64,000 bases of DNA from Pseudogemmobacter hezensis (GCF_013155295.1 NZ_JABJXT010000002.1:62001-126000); one strand, 5' to 3'. Counted from the first letter of the stretch, positions 47,715 to 56,815 are shown. Translations and numbers: made by a program. Notes: generated from the letters alone by a model not told the origin.

Positions 47715-48341
47715 ATGACCTGGATCGCAACGGATTACGCCTCGCTGCTCTGGTGGCTCGATATGACGGGCACCTATGTCTTCGGCCTCTCCGGCGGCAT
47801 GCTGGCGGTGCGCCGCCAGCTGGATCTGTTCGGCGTGATCGTGCTGGCCACCGCTGCCGCCACTGCAGGCGGGGTGATCCGCGACATGGCCATCGGTGAC
47901 CAGCCAGCGGCGATGCTGCGCGATCCCTCATATCTGCTGGTCACACTGCTTGCGGGCCTGACCGCTTTCTTCTTCCACCGCCTGATCGAATGCGCGTCGA
48001 AACCCGTCATGCTGCTCGACGCGCTCGGCCTTGGCACCTTCACCGTCGCGGGCACGCAAAAAGCACTGATCTTCGGTCTGCACCCCGCCGCCGCCTGCGT
48101 GATCGGTGTTCTGACTGCGGTCGGCGGCGGGGTGATCCGCGATCTGCTGGTGACCGAGATCCCCCGCGTCCTGCGCGAAGAAATCTACGCCGTCGCCGCG
48201 ATCATCGGGGCGGGTCTCGTCATCCTCGGCGATCACCTCGGCTGGTCACCGCTGCTCACCACCAGCATCGCCCTTCTCGCCACATTCTTCATCCGCGTCC
48301 TCTCGGTCCGCCTCAATCTGCGCATCCCCCGCGCCCCCTGA
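47715..48341 (+). CDS. Trimeric intracellular cation (TRIC)-like channel, UPF0126
   Basis: A 208-residue protein with about seven helices in two repeats, each with the glycine signature: TAAATAGGVIRDMAIG and LTAVGGGVIRDLLV. Prokaryotic TRIC homologues conduct potassium and possibly other cations; some UPF0126 proteins have been suggested as glycine transporters. Inner-membrane location is clear. Confidence 0.9.
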   Translation: MTWIATDYASLLWWLDMTGTYVFGLSGGMLAVRRQLDLFGVIVLATAAATAGGVIRDMAIGDQPAAMLRDPSYLLVTLLAGLTAFFFHRLIECASKPVMLLDALGLGTFTVAGTQKALIFGLHPAAACVIGVLTAVGGGVIRDLLVTEIPRVLREEIYAVAAIIGAGLVILGDHLGWSPLLTTSIALLATFFIRVLSVRLNLRIPRAP

Positions 48342-48418
48342 GCCAACCGAACCTGCAGCACGAGGCCTTGCCCCGCGCCGCCCTTTGCGCCATCTCAGAG
48401 AAAACCAAGGAGCCCGCC

Positions 48419-48580
48419 ATGGACTATTCCAAATCCGGCAACCCGAAAAATGCCAAAGACAGCCATCACGCCCTCGACCTGACCCGTCGCGGCGCCCCCA
48501 AAGACAAGGCCGCAACCGATAAAAAGGCCGCGCTCCTCGAGCGTATGAAAGCCGCAGCCGAGGCCCGCAAGAAAGACTGA
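48419..48580 (+). CDS. Small, charged conserved protein
   Basis: A 53-residue hydrophilic protein, MDYSKSGNPKNAKDS at the start and a Lys/Ala helix (LLERMKAAAEARKKD) at the end. AAGGAG lies 8 nt upstream of the ATG. Similar short proteins occur in Rhodobacteraceae as I recall; function unknown. The dispersed element begins 4 bp after its stop. Confidence 0.75.
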   Translation: MDYSKSGNPKNAKDSHHALDLTRRGAPKDKAATDKKAALLERMKAAAEARKKD

Positions 48581-48584
48581 CCCC

Positions 48585-48612
48585 TTTCATCTGTCCTTAA
48601 ATATCCCGGGGG
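48585..48612 (+). repeat. Dispersed element, copy 4
   Basis: TTTCATCTGTCC-TT-AAATATCCC-GGGGG, starting 4 nt after a stop codon, then a GTCTGCC/GGCAGAC hairpin and GGGGGCAGCGCCCCC. Confidence 0.85.
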
Positions 48613-48658
48613 AGTCTGCCACCGGCAGACGGGGGCAGCGCCCCCCTCTCCCGGCCAG

Positions 48659-48671
48659 CCCCCCCCCCCCC
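48659..48671 (+). repeat. Poly-C tract (13 C) just before pepT
   Basis: Thirteen consecutive C residues, 19 bp before the pepT ATG and following the GC hairpins of the dispersed element. Homopolymers of this length slip in replication and are also prone to sequencing error. No clear Shine-Dalgarno follows it. Confidence 0.9.
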
Positions 48672-48690
48672 AGCCAGCCACAGGCCCATC

Positions 48691-49920
48691 ATGTCCGACC
48701 TGATCTCAGAGCTGTCATCCCGCCTGACCCGCTACTGTGCCATTGACAGCCAAAGCGATCCGGCCAGCCCCAGCCAGCCCTCAACCGCGATCCAGCTGAA
48801 CATGGCGCGTCTGTTGCAGGCCGAACTGGCAGAGATCGGCGCATCCGACATCCGCCTGACAGATTACGGCACCGTGCTGGCGACCATTCCCGCCACCGCG
48901 CCCGGACCAACCATCGCCTTCCTCGCCCATATGGACACCGCGCCGCAGTTCAACGCGACCGGCGTGAAACCCCGGGTGATCCATGGCTATAATGGCGGCG
49001 AGATCACCTTCCCCGACAATCCCGCCCTGGTCCTGTCCCCCGAAACCTCACCCGGCCTCGCCACGCGCCAGGGTCATGACATCGTCACCGCCTCGGGCAC
49101 CACGCTTCTGGGGGCTGACGACAAGGCAGGCGTGGCGATCATCATGGCCGCCGCCCATCGCCTGATCGCGGACAGGCCCGCCCATCCCGAAATCCGCATC
49201 GCCTTCACCCCGGATGAGGAAATCGGCCGCGGCGTCGATCCGCGCCTGCCCAAAGACATCGGCGCCGATTTCGCCTTCACCTTTGACGGCGCCAACCCCG
49301 GCGAGATCGAATATGAAAGCTTCTCGGCCGATGGTGCGGTGGTCACCATCAAAGGCGTCTCGATCCATCCCGGCTGGGCCAAAGGCAAGATGGTCAACGC
49401 GATCCACCTCGCCGCAAAACTGATCGGTTTCCTACCCCAGGCCACCATGCAGCCCGAGGTCACCGAGGGCCGCGAGGGCTTTATCCATGCCGTCGGCATG
49501 AGCGGCGGCTCATCGGAAATGGTGGTCCAGTTCATCCTGCGCGACTTTGAGCTGGACGGTCTTGCCGCCAAAGGCGAGATGCTGACCCGCGCCTGTGAGG
49601 CCCTGGCATTGACCGAGCCCCGCGCCGAAATCACCTGCAAAATCACGCCGCAATATCGCAATATGCGCTATTGGCTGGAGCGCGACATGACCCCGGTAAA
49701 CCTTGCCCGTCAGGCCGCGCAGGATATCGGCCTTGATCCGGTCTCGGTCCCGATCCGGGGCGGCACCGATGGCTCGCGCCTGACCGAACTGGGCCTGCCC
49801 TGCCCCAACCTCTTCACCGGCATGCAGGAAATCCACGGGCCGCTTGAATGGGTCAGCCTGCAGGATATGGCGCAGGCGGTTGCCCTGATGCAGGGCATCG
49901 CCAGCCGCGCCGTGCGATGA
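48691..49920 (+). CDS. pepT: Peptidase T (aminotripeptidase)
   Basis: A 409-residue M20-family zinc peptidase that removes the N-terminal residue of tripeptides. The metal ligands and catalytic residues are in AHMDTAPQFNATG (His, Asp), GADDKAGVAI (Asp), TPDEEIGRG (Glu-Glu), and DGANPGEIEYESF. The C-terminal part has PIRGGTDGSRLTELGLPCPN and IHGPLEW. Its stop overlaps the start of the next gene (ATGA). The poly-C tract lies upstream. Confidence 0.95.
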   Translation: MSDLISELSSRLTRYCAIDSQSDPASPSQPSTAIQLNMARLLQAELAEIGASDIRLTDYGTVLATIPATAPGPTIAFLAHMDTAPQFNATGVKPRVIHGYNGGEITFPDNPALVLSPETSPGLATRQGHDIVTASGTTLLGADDKAGVAIIMAAAHRLIADRPAHPEIRIAFTPDEEIGRGVDPRLPKDIGADFAFTFDGANPGEIEYESFSADGAVVTIKGVSIHPGWAKGKMVNAIHLAAKLIGFLPQATMQPEVTEGREGFIHAVGMSGGSSEMVVQFILRDFELDGLAAKGEMLTRACEALALTEPRAEITCKITPQYRNMRYWLERDMTPVNLARQAAQDIGLDPVSVPIRGGTDGSRLTELGLPCPNLFTGMQEIHGPLEWVSLQDMAQAVALMQGIASRAVR

Positions 49921-50642
49921 CGCTCGCCTCGCCCTATCTGAAACCCGGCTTTTATGCGGATGCGCTGGCACGCGGCAAACACCGCGACATCGTCGGTGGC
50001 CGCTGGGAGGAAACTGCCCTGCATCAGATGCAGGTGATCCTGGACGAAGGGCTGGAACGGCACGACCATTTCCTCGATATCGGCTGCGGCTGCCTGCGGC
50101 TGGGGCACCGGCTGGTGCCCTGGCTCGACCACGGCCATTACTGGGGCACCGATGCCTCACATGCGCTGATGCTGCATGGCCACGCGCATGAGCTGACGCC
50201 CGAGGCCCGCGCCCGCCTGCCCGCAGATCAGCTGCGCGAAGACAGCGAGTTTCGCTTTCCCGGCCTGCCGGCCTCGATCACATTCGCACTGTGCTGGGGG
50301 GTATTCACCCATCTTCCCGCCCCCGCGCTGCGCCCGGCGCTGGTCAATATGCGGCAAAGCTTCCCGGCGCTGCGCAAGTTTCTGCTGACGGTTTTTCTGG
50401 CCCCCGAGGCCCATGACGGCCCCTTCCGCCAGCGCGACGGCGTGGTCACCCATCCCAATCGCCCGCCCTGGCACCGCGCCCCCTCGGCGGTCGAGGCGGA
50501 TGCACAGGCCGCCGGATACAATCTGCGCTGGCGTGACGATCTGCTGCCACGCGGCCAGGCGCTGGCGGTTCTTACCCGCCAGGACCCACCTGGATCAGCC
50601 GCAATTCTCGCGCCCGGGCAATCGCTGCCGAACGCGAGCTGA
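49917..50642 (+). CDS. SAM-dependent methyltransferase-like protein
   Basis: A 241-residue protein with the class I methyltransferase motif FLDIGCGCLRLG near residue 45 and an acidic strand-2 end (GTDAS). It is coupled to pepT by an ATGA overlap. The substrate is unknown. Its last 71 bp overlap, on the opposite strand, the end of the LuxR/MalT-type gene. Internal evidence for coding in both strands here is the intact helix-turn-helix on one side and an uninterrupted methyltransferase tail on the other. Confidence 0.82.
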   Translation: MTLASPYLKPGFYADALARGKHRDIVGGRWEETALHQMQVILDEGLERHDHFLDIGCGCLRLGHRLVPWLDHGHYWGTDASHALMLHGHAHELTPEARARLPADQLREDSEFRFPGLPASITFALCWGVFTHLPAPALRPALVNMRQSFPALRKFLLTVFLAPEAHDGPFRQRDGVVTHPNRPPWHRAPSAVEADAQAAGYNLRWRDDLLPRGQALAVLTRQDPPGSAAILAPGQSLPNAS

Positions 50643-53133
50643 CCTTCAGCTTCTCATAGAGGTTCTTGCGATGGGTCTTCACCGTCCCATCCGAGGTGCC
50701 CAGGTTGCGGGCAATCTCTTTGGTCGAAAGACCCTCGGCGATCAGGCGGATGATCTGGGTCTCTCGCGGGCTAAGCAGCCCCCGCCCGCTGCGCGGTATC
50801 GCGGCAAGCAGGGCCTGCACCGCGGGCTCTGGTGCGATCTGATGGGCGGCCAGCAGATCCCCGGCCTGGCGCAGGCGGTTTTGCATCCGCCGTTCATGCC
50901 CCAGTTCACGCCCCAGTCGCGGCAGGCGCGGCGCAAGCAGGGCGCAATGCTGCAGCGCGGCCTGCACCGCGCCCAGGTCCCCCGTTTGCAACGCCAGATC
51001 AAGGCCGAGGGCGCTTAACTGCAGGTCATTGCGCAGGTCCGCCGCCGCGATGGCCGCGCGGTCGATCTGCTGCAACGCGGCGGCAGCCTCGGGCAGCCGC
51101 CCATCAGCCAGCAGCAAGGCAGGCACAAGCAGCCGGGCCATATGGTCGATCTGCGGCGCGGCAGCCATGCCCTGCAACCCCGGGGCCAATGCGTCAAAGC
51201 GCTGCCGCGCCAGAACGGTCTGCCCGTCACGCAGCAGGAAATCCACCTCTGCCAGCTGCAGCCCCAGGGCCAGCTGCGGCTGATCGCGCTGCGCCGCCAG
51301 GTCATGCCCGCGCGAAATCCAGCGCCCGGCAACGGCATATCCCTTTGACTGGAAATCAATTTCCGCAAGGGCTGTGAAATATTCCAGCCAGTTCCGGCGC
51401 CAGCCATGGATGCTTGCCAGATGGGCGTGGCATGGTTCAAGCAAGGCCTGCGCCGCCGCCATCTCGCCCGCCTCAAAGGCACACAGCCCGGCATGGATCT
51501 GGCAGGAGATCATCTCATAGCTGTCGGCCTCGGTATGATCCGCCGCCAGCTTTTCGCCCTCGGAAATCGCCAGCCGCGCCTCATCCAGCGCGGCCTGCGC
51601 GATCAGCGCCGAGGCCCGGTGCAGGCAGACAAAGATCGCCGCCTTATCGGCGCGGCTGCGCTCTTGCAGCTGCATGGCAAGGCGGCCGATCGCCAGCGCC
51701 TCTTCGCATTCGCCCGCATTCAGCGCCATCAGCATGGCAACCGTGCTTTGCGCCATGGCAAGCACCGGATCACGGCTGATCGCATCGCGCAAAGCGGGCT
51801 GGAACCCGGCCCGCCAGGCAGGGTCGACCGGGGTATCGGCCGAGATGCGGATCACCGCCGAAAACACCTCAATCCAGCCGCCGATCTGGCGCGCATCCTG
51901 GGGGGTCTGAAACCGGGTGAAGCCCTCAGTCATCCGGGCGGCATTGTCGTAATGCACCCGCGCCTCGGCAAAGGCCCCAAGGCGGATGCGCTCATAGATC
52001 AAGCCGAAAAAGGTCAGCGGCGCGGTCAGGGCGGTGGTGGCCGAGATCGGCTGCTCCAGCGCCAGATCCGGCCCCGCCGCCAGCGAAACCGCGACCGAGC
52101 CCGCCGCATCAACGCGGGCGATCATCTCATCGGGCGACCAGACCGCCAGCCCGTGCCGGATCTCTTCCGAGGCATCGCGGTGCAGGCTGCTCCACTCCAC
52201 AGCAAAGCGGCGGATCTGCGCGGCGCGGCCCGGATTTTCGAGGTCAAGGCGGTCGCGCAGATGGCGTGCAAAGGCAGGCATCAGGCTGAACCAGCCGGGC
52301 CGGGTGCTGCGGGTCAGGAAAAGCCCATCCCCCGCCAGGGCGCGCAACAGATCTGCCGGGGCGACAGCGGGCGGCGCTGTATTGGCCATGCGCTCGCCAG
52401 GGCCCGCTGGCAGCGCCTGCAGCACTGTCGCCGGGAAATCGCCAAAGATCGCCAGATCCATCAGCTGCTGCTGCCCGCGCGGGCAAACCGTCGCATCCAG
52501 CCAGTCATCGAACCAGCGCGACAGGCTTTGCGGCAGCGCCATCCCCGCCCCCTCGCGGCGCATCAGCGCGAAGGCCCCCGATGGGTCGCGCGACAAAAGC
52601 CCCAGCCCCAGCGGCCAGCCCCGGGTGAACTGGCACAAAAGCTGCGCCTCGCGTGAGGGCAGCGCCTGCCCGAACAGCGCCGCCGTCTCATCGGGGCTGA
52701 AGGCCAGATCCTGCGCGGTGATCAGGCTGGCGCGGCCCGCGATCCACTCATCGCGCAGGGACTGCGGCAGATGCCCGCTGACGGCGATAGCGATGCGCTG
52801 GCGCGGCAGGCGGGCGCGGAGCTGCGCCATCATGCCTGCATCCCAGGGGCCATCACCGCGATTGATCAGCAAGCTGCCCTCACGCGGGGCATCGGCCAGC
52901 GCCTCGGGGTGGATCCAGTGGCAGTCCTGGCCCCGCGCGCCCGCATCCCGGGCCAGCGCCAGCAGCGCCATGGATTTCCCGCTGCCCGCAGGCGCGGCCA
53001 GCAAAACCAGCGGCACGGCGGCATCGCGCAGTAGCGCCACGACCGCGGGGCGGGGCAGGAAAGGGTTGGCGGCAACTGGCTCGGGGTGCTCTCGCCCTGG
53101 GGGCAGATCGGGGGCGGACCCAGGGATCAGCAT
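50572..53133 (-). CDS. MalT/LAL-type LuxR-family transcriptional activator
   Basis: An 853-residue regulator. An N-terminal STAND-type ATPase (Walker A AAPAGSGKS near residue 47) is followed by a long TPR-like helical region, about residues 330-770. The C-terminal LuxR helix-turn-helix is LLSPRETQIIRLIAEGLSTKEIA...DGTVKTHRKNLYEKL. Such proteins bind an inducer and ATP, oligomerise and activate transcription. The inducer is unknown. It is divergent from the TMEM43-like gene across 221 bp, which it may control. Confidence 0.92.
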   Translation of the reverse strand: MLIPGSAPDLPPGREHPEPVAANPFLPRPAVVALLRDAAVPLVLLAAPAGSGKSMALLALARDAGARGQDCHWIHPEALADAPREGSLLINRGDGPWDAGMMAQLRARLPRQRIAIAVSGHLPQSLRDEWIAGRASLITAQDLAFSPDETAALFGQALPSREAQLLCQFTRGWPLGLGLLSRDPSGAFALMRREGAGMALPQSLSRWFDDWLDATVCPRGQQQLMDLAIFGDFPATVLQALPAGPGERMANTAPPAVAPADLLRALAGDGLFLTRSTRPGWFSLMPAFARHLRDRLDLENPGRAAQIRRFAVEWSSLHRDASEEIRHGLAVWSPDEMIARVDAAGSVAVSLAAGPDLALEQPISATTALTAPLTFFGLIYERIRLGAFAEARVHYDNAARMTEGFTRFQTPQDARQIGGWIEVFSAVIRISADTPVDPAWRAGFQPALRDAISRDPVLAMAQSTVAMLMALNAGECEEALAIGRLAMQLQERSRADKAAIFVCLHRASALIAQAALDEARLAISEGEKLAADHTEADSYEMISCQIHAGLCAFEAGEMAAAQALLEPCHAHLASIHGWRRNWLEYFTALAEIDFQSKGYAVAGRWISRGHDLAAQRDQPQLALGLQLAEVDFLLRDGQTVLARQRFDALAPGLQGMAAAPQIDHMARLLVPALLLADGRLPEAAAALQQIDRAAIAAADLRNDLQLSALGLDLALQTGDLGAVQAALQHCALLAPRLPRLGRELGHERRMQNRLRQAGDLLAAHQIAPEPAVQALLAAIPRSGRGLLSPRETQIIRLIAEGLSTKEIARNLGTSDGTVKTHRKNLYEKLKVSSRSAAIARARELRLIQVGPGG

Positions 53134-53354
53134 TGAACAGCCATGGCGCGAAAAATCATTCAGAAAGTGTAAACCCGTCTTTGGTGATTAGACAAAGTTG
53201 TATGGCCCGACAAGCTGCGCCCGCGCCTGACCTACCCCTTTTGGCTGAGTGTGCAGCCGCGATGCCGCCAAATAATGCAATCCCCTCATGCCCCTTTCAT
53301 GCGGGGCCTTGTGGCAACGCGCAGCACTGCGCCTGGGCCCTGGAAGGGAAAAGA

Positions 53355-54527
53355 ATGTCCGTCGAAGAAACCATCACCCAGTCCTGGGGCGAACGTCTGA
53401 AGCAATCGGTCGCCGGAATTGCCACCGGGGCGACACTTGTCACCGCGATGGTGGGGGCGCTGTTCTGGAATGAGGGCCGCGCGGTCCAGACCTCACGCTC
53501 GCTCAGCGAGGGGGCGGGCCTTGTGGTCGAGCGCCCCGCTGATCAGATCGACCCGGCCTTCAATGGCGGGCTGATCCATGTGGCAGGGCCGACCTCGGCT
53601 GCGGCACCGCTGCAGGATCCGGATTTCGGGCTGGAATTCGCGGGTCTTCGTCTTGAGCGCAAGGTCGAGATGTATCAGTGGGTCCAAAGCAGCCGCACCG
53701 AGAAAAGCACCGCGACCGGCGGATCGGAAACCCAGGTCACCACCTATAGCTATGCCCCCGACTGGCAAAGCAACTGGCAGGATCCGGCGAATTTCAAAGA
53801 GCCTCAGGGCCATAACAATCCGCAAATGGCCTATAGCACCCGCAACAGCCTGGCCGCAGGCGCCCGCGTCGGGGCCTATGGTCTGGAAGATGACGCTATT
53901 GCCCAGCTGGGGGGCGCCGTCGCCCAGCGGCTGAGTGAGGACCAGCTTGCCGCCATCCGCGCCCGGCTTGGGGCGGGGGTCCTGGCCCAGCTGCATCAGG
54001 GCAGCCTTTATCTGGGCCGCAACCCGGAAATCCCGGCCATCGGCGATTATCGCATCACCTTCAGCATCGTGCCGCTTGAGACGATCTCGGTGATCGGACG
54101 CCAGCATGACAGCGGCATCGGCCGCTATCGCACCGACAGCGGCAATGCGCTTTTGATGGTGGAAAAGGGCAACCGTGACGCGAAAGACATGTTCGCCACC
54201 GCCCAAAGCGGCAATAGCACCACGACCTGGGGCATCAGGGCTGGCGCTGTGGCCGGGCTGATCCTGGGCTTTTCGCTGATCCTGCGCCCTCTGACGGTGC
54301 TGGCCAGCGTGCTGCCTTTCCTGGGCGCGGTCATGGGCTTTGGCACAGGGCTGATTGCCGGGGTGATGGGGCTTAGCCTCGGGCTGGTGGTGATCGCCGT
54401 GGCCTGGTTCGCGCATCGCCCGCTGGTCTCGGTGGCGGCGCTGGTGGTGGTGGCCGCTTTGGCCCTGGCGCTGGTCGCGCTTGGCCGCAAACGCCGCGCC
54501 ACGGGCGCCGCAACCGCCAATTCCTGA
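53355..54527 (+). CDS. TMEM43-family membrane protein
   Basis: A 390-residue protein: one N-terminal helix (about residues 20-40) followed by GALFWNEGRAVQTSRSL, a ~240-residue extracytoplasmic domain, then several helices at about 275-380. This is the layout of TMEM43/LUMA homologues; their bacterial function is not known. ATG 53355 follows a GGAAGGGA site, and the longer frame upstream is non-homologous and Cys-rich. It is 12 bp before the next gene. Confidence 0.85.
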   Translation: MSVEETITQSWGERLKQSVAGIATGATLVTAMVGALFWNEGRAVQTSRSLSEGAGLVVERPADQIDPAFNGGLIHVAGPTSAAAPLQDPDFGLEFAGLRLERKVEMYQWVQSSRTEKSTATGGSETQVTTYSYAPDWQSNWQDPANFKEPQGHNNPQMAYSTRNSLAAGARVGAYGLEDDAIAQLGGAVAQRLSEDQLAAIRARLGAGVLAQLHQGSLYLGRNPEIPAIGDYRITFSIVPLETISVIGRQHDSGIGRYRTDSGNALLMVEKGNRDAKDMFATAQSGNSTTTWGIRAGAVAGLILGFSLILRPLTVLASVLPFLGAVMGFGTGLIAGVMGLSLGLVVIAVAWFAHRPLVSVAALVVVAALALALVALGRKRRATGAATANS

Positions 54528-54539
54528 ACGGAGCGCCCG

Positions 54540-55277
54540 ATGAACCGCTTTCTGATGATCGCCGCCCTCGGCCTTGTCACCACGGCCCATGCGGCCCGCG
54601 CCGACAGTGTCGGGGATGATCTTTACGCCATGGGGCGCGACTATTGTGCCCAGTCTTTCGTGCGCGATATCGGCAGTTTCGACGCACAGGAGATGCTGCG
54701 CGAGCTGGTCTCGATGCGCTATCCGCAGCGCCAGTTCTGCGACTGCGTCGGCACGGGGTTCCGCAATACCGCCGATGACGAAATGGCCGCCGAGCTGCGT
54801 CAGGAGATCAAAGAGGATGGCGAATATGCCATGATGGCCTCGCTGCTGCTGTCTGAGATGTCGGCCTGCATGCCTGCAAATCCTGACGGGCCGGATGCAG
54901 ATCACGGAATCGGTCCGGGTATAGATCTGGGTCTCAGCGATGATGATCTGAATTTCGACATTGCCGATGACAGCGACGAGAACCTGACCATCGAAGAGGT
55001 GCTTGCCGACAATATGCTGACCCCGGATGAGGGCGATATCCACGCCTGTCGTCTGGCACTTGATGGGGACATGCTGCTGCCCGGCTTTGACCCCGATGCA
55101 GCCAAAGCCCGCATCAGGGCGACCCGTCAGAAGCTGGATGAGGTCTGCACCTGCGCGGGAACCTATATCGCCTCGCTGGGAGAGCCCTTCCAGCAAGAGG
55201 TTGAACAGGCGATGAATCCGGCAACGATCTACGGATCCTCGCTGGCGGCAGGGATCAATTTCTGCATTGATGACTAA
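54540..55277 (+). CDS. Exported cysteine-rich protein with internal duplication
   Basis: A 245-residue protein with a signal peptide ending ARA. The mature protein has eight Cys in two matching sets: DYC...RQFCDC...SAC (about residues 34-110) and HAC...EVCTC...NFC (about 167-243). Both halves show Cys, ~30 residues, Cys-x-Cys, ~35-45 residues, Cys. A very acidic linker (GLSDDDLNFDIADDSDE region) separates them. It is probably periplasmic with disulfides. It follows the TMEM43-like gene by 12 bp, so the two form one unit. Confidence 0.75.
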   Translation: MNRFLMIAALGLVTTAHAARADSVGDDLYAMGRDYCAQSFVRDIGSFDAQEMLRELVSMRYPQRQFCDCVGTGFRNTADDEMAAELRQEIKEDGEYAMMASLLLSEMSACMPANPDGPDADHGIGPGIDLGLSDDDLNFDIADDSDENLTIEEVLADNMLTPDEGDIHACRLALDGDMLLPGFDPDAAKARIRATRQKLDEVCTCAGTYIASLGEPFQQEVEQAMNPATIYGSSLAAGINFCIDD

Positions 55278-55323
55278 GGCCAGCACGCCTGCGCAACAGC
55301 GGCCCGCACAGCGCAGGCTGCAG

Positions 55324-55358
55324 AGCCCCGGGTCGCCGTTGCGCGCCCCGGGGCTTTT
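55324..55358 (+). terminator. Intrinsic terminator before the suc operon
   Basis: GCCCCGGG (55325-55332) and CCCGGGGC (55347-55354) form an 8-bp stem with a 14-nt loop, followed by TTTTC. It closes the TMEM43-like / Cys-rich unit. Confidence 0.85.
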
Positions 55359-55398
55359 CATCTCTGCGCCCCCCCTGCGGCCCCATTCCTGCCCGGGC

Positions 55399-55455
55399 GG
55401 TTGCACCAATACGAATCGCGGCGTCATGCCCATGTTTCCTGATGGTTGCACCAAT
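55399..55455 (+). repeat. Direct repeat GGTTGCACCAAT (two copies)
   Basis: Identical 12-mers at 55399-55410 and 55444-55455, 45 bp apart (about four helical turns). The second directly abuts the first GTGATCAC. It may be a second activator site or promoter element. Confidence 0.55.
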
Positions 55456-55504
55456 GTGATCACGGGCGAAATTCTGTGATCACACTTTTTATTCTCGTGA
55501 TCAC
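55456..55504. promoter_or_regulatory. Triple GTGATCAC operator cluster upstream of sucC
   Basis: Perfect palindromes at 55456-55463, 55476-55483 and 55497-55504. Centres are 20 and 21 bp apart, so all lie on one DNA face; the nearest copy is 112 bp before the sucC ATG. The 8-mer is the same as upstream of sdhC. Confidence 0.82.
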
Positions 55505-55616
55505 AAAGCGCGAATTTTAGCCAATTCCCGCCGAAACAACGCGGATTGAATTGGCCAGCCGGGGCTTTCCATGGCAGAAGGTCGCCAGATCTTCACCGAA
55601 TACGGGAAACGCCCCC

Positions 55617-56810
55617 ATGAACATCCATGAATATCAGGCCAAGGCGCTGCTTCGCTCTTATGGCATTCCGGTTTCCGATGGGCGCGTCGTGCTCAAAGCC
55701 GAGGACGCCAAGACCGCCGCAGGCGAGCTTGATGGCCCGCTCTGGGTGGTGAAGTCGCAGATCCATGCCGGCGGTCGCGGCAAGGGCAAATTCGTCGAGC
55801 CTGAGGCCGGCGAAAAAGGCGGCGTGCGCCTGGCGAAATCGGTCGAAGAGGCCGCTGAATTCGCCCGTCAGATGCTGGGCCGCACCCTTGTCACGATCCA
55901 GACCAGCCCGGCTGGCAAGCAGGTCAACCGCATCTATATCGAAGATGGTTCGGACATCGAGCGCGAGCTTTATCTTGCGCTGCTGATCGACCGTCAGACC
56001 AGCCGCATCTCGATCGTCGCCTCGACCGAGGGCGGCATGGATATCGAAGAGGTCGCGCATTCGACCCCGGAAAAAATCCACACCATCACCGTCGATCCGG
56101 CCACGGGCCTGCAGGATTTCCACGGCCGCCGCGTTGCTTTCTCGCTGGGGCTGAAAGGCGCGCAGGTCAAACAGGCCGTCGGCATCGTGAAGAACCTCTA
56201 TAAGCTCTTCATCGACAAAGACATGGACATGCTTGAGATCAACCCGCTGGTCGTGATGACCGACGGCAATCTGAAGCTGCTTGACGCGAAAATGGGCTTT
56301 GACGGCAATGCGATCTACCGCCACGCCGATATCGCCGCGCTGCGCGACGAGACCGAGGAAGACCCGAAAGAGCTGGAAGCCTCGAAGTTCGATCTGAACT
56401 ACATCGCGCTGGACGGTGAAATCGGCTGCATGGTGAACGGCGCAGGCCTTGCCATGGCGACCATGGACATCATCAAGCTTTACGGCGCAGAGCCTGCGAA
56501 CTTCCTCGATGTTGGCGGCGGCGCCACCAAAGAGAAAGTGACCGAAGCCTTCAAGATCATCACCTCGGATCCGAACGTCAAAGGCATCCTCGTGAATATC
56601 TTCGGCGGCATCATGCGCTGCGACATCATCGCCGAGGGCGTGATTGCAGCCGTGAAAGAAGTCGGCCTGAAGGTTCCGCTGGTGGTCCGGCTGGAAGGCA
56701 CCAACGTCGATCTGGGCAAAAAGATCATCAATGACAGCGGTCTGAACGTGATCGCCGCCGATGACCTCTCGGATGCGGCGAAAAAGATCGTCGCGGCCGT
56801 TAAGGGCTGA
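55617..56810 (+). CDS. sucC: Succinyl-CoA synthetase beta subunit (ADP-forming)
   Basis: With SucD, converts succinyl-CoA to succinate with ATP or GTP formation. The 397-residue protein starts [16 protein letters not shown], with an ATP-grasp domain ([24 protein letters not shown] metal site) and a C-terminal CoA-ligase domain ([23 protein letters not shown]). ATG 55617 is the family start. First gene of the suc operon. Confidence 0.98.
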   Translation: MNIHEYQAKALLRSYGIPVSDGRVVLKAEDAKTAAGELDGPLWVVKSQIHAGGRGKGKFVEPEAGEKGGVRLAKSVEEAAEFARQMLGRTLVTIQTSPAGKQVNRIYIEDGSDIERELYLALLIDRQTSRISIVASTEGGMDIEEVAHSTPEKIHTITVDPATGLQDFHGRRVAFSLGLKGAQVKQAVGIVKNLYKLFIDKDMDMLEINPLVVMTDGNLKLLDAKMGFDGNAIYRHADIAALRDETEEDPKELEASKFDLNYIALDGEIGCMVNGAGLAMATMDIIKLYGAEPANFLDVGGGATKEKVTEAFKIITSDPNVKGILVNIFGGIMRCDIIAEGVIAAVKEVGLKVPLVVRLEGTNVDLGKKIINDSGLNVIAADDLSDAAKKIVAAVKG

Positions 56811-56815
56811 CAGCC

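Larger units (their letters stand above)
55278..55616. other. 339-bp intergenic region: terminator plus suc promoter region
   Basis: No gene is supported. In order it holds an intrinsic terminator (55324-55358), two copies of GGTTGCACCAAT (55399 and 55444), three GTGATCAC palindromes (55456-55504), then an AT-leaning leader to the sucC ATG. Confidence 0.75.

Noticed and set aside
53493-55463. 656-codon minus-strand frame
   Set aside because: Shadow of the TMEM43-like and Cys-rich genes; it also runs through the suc control region.
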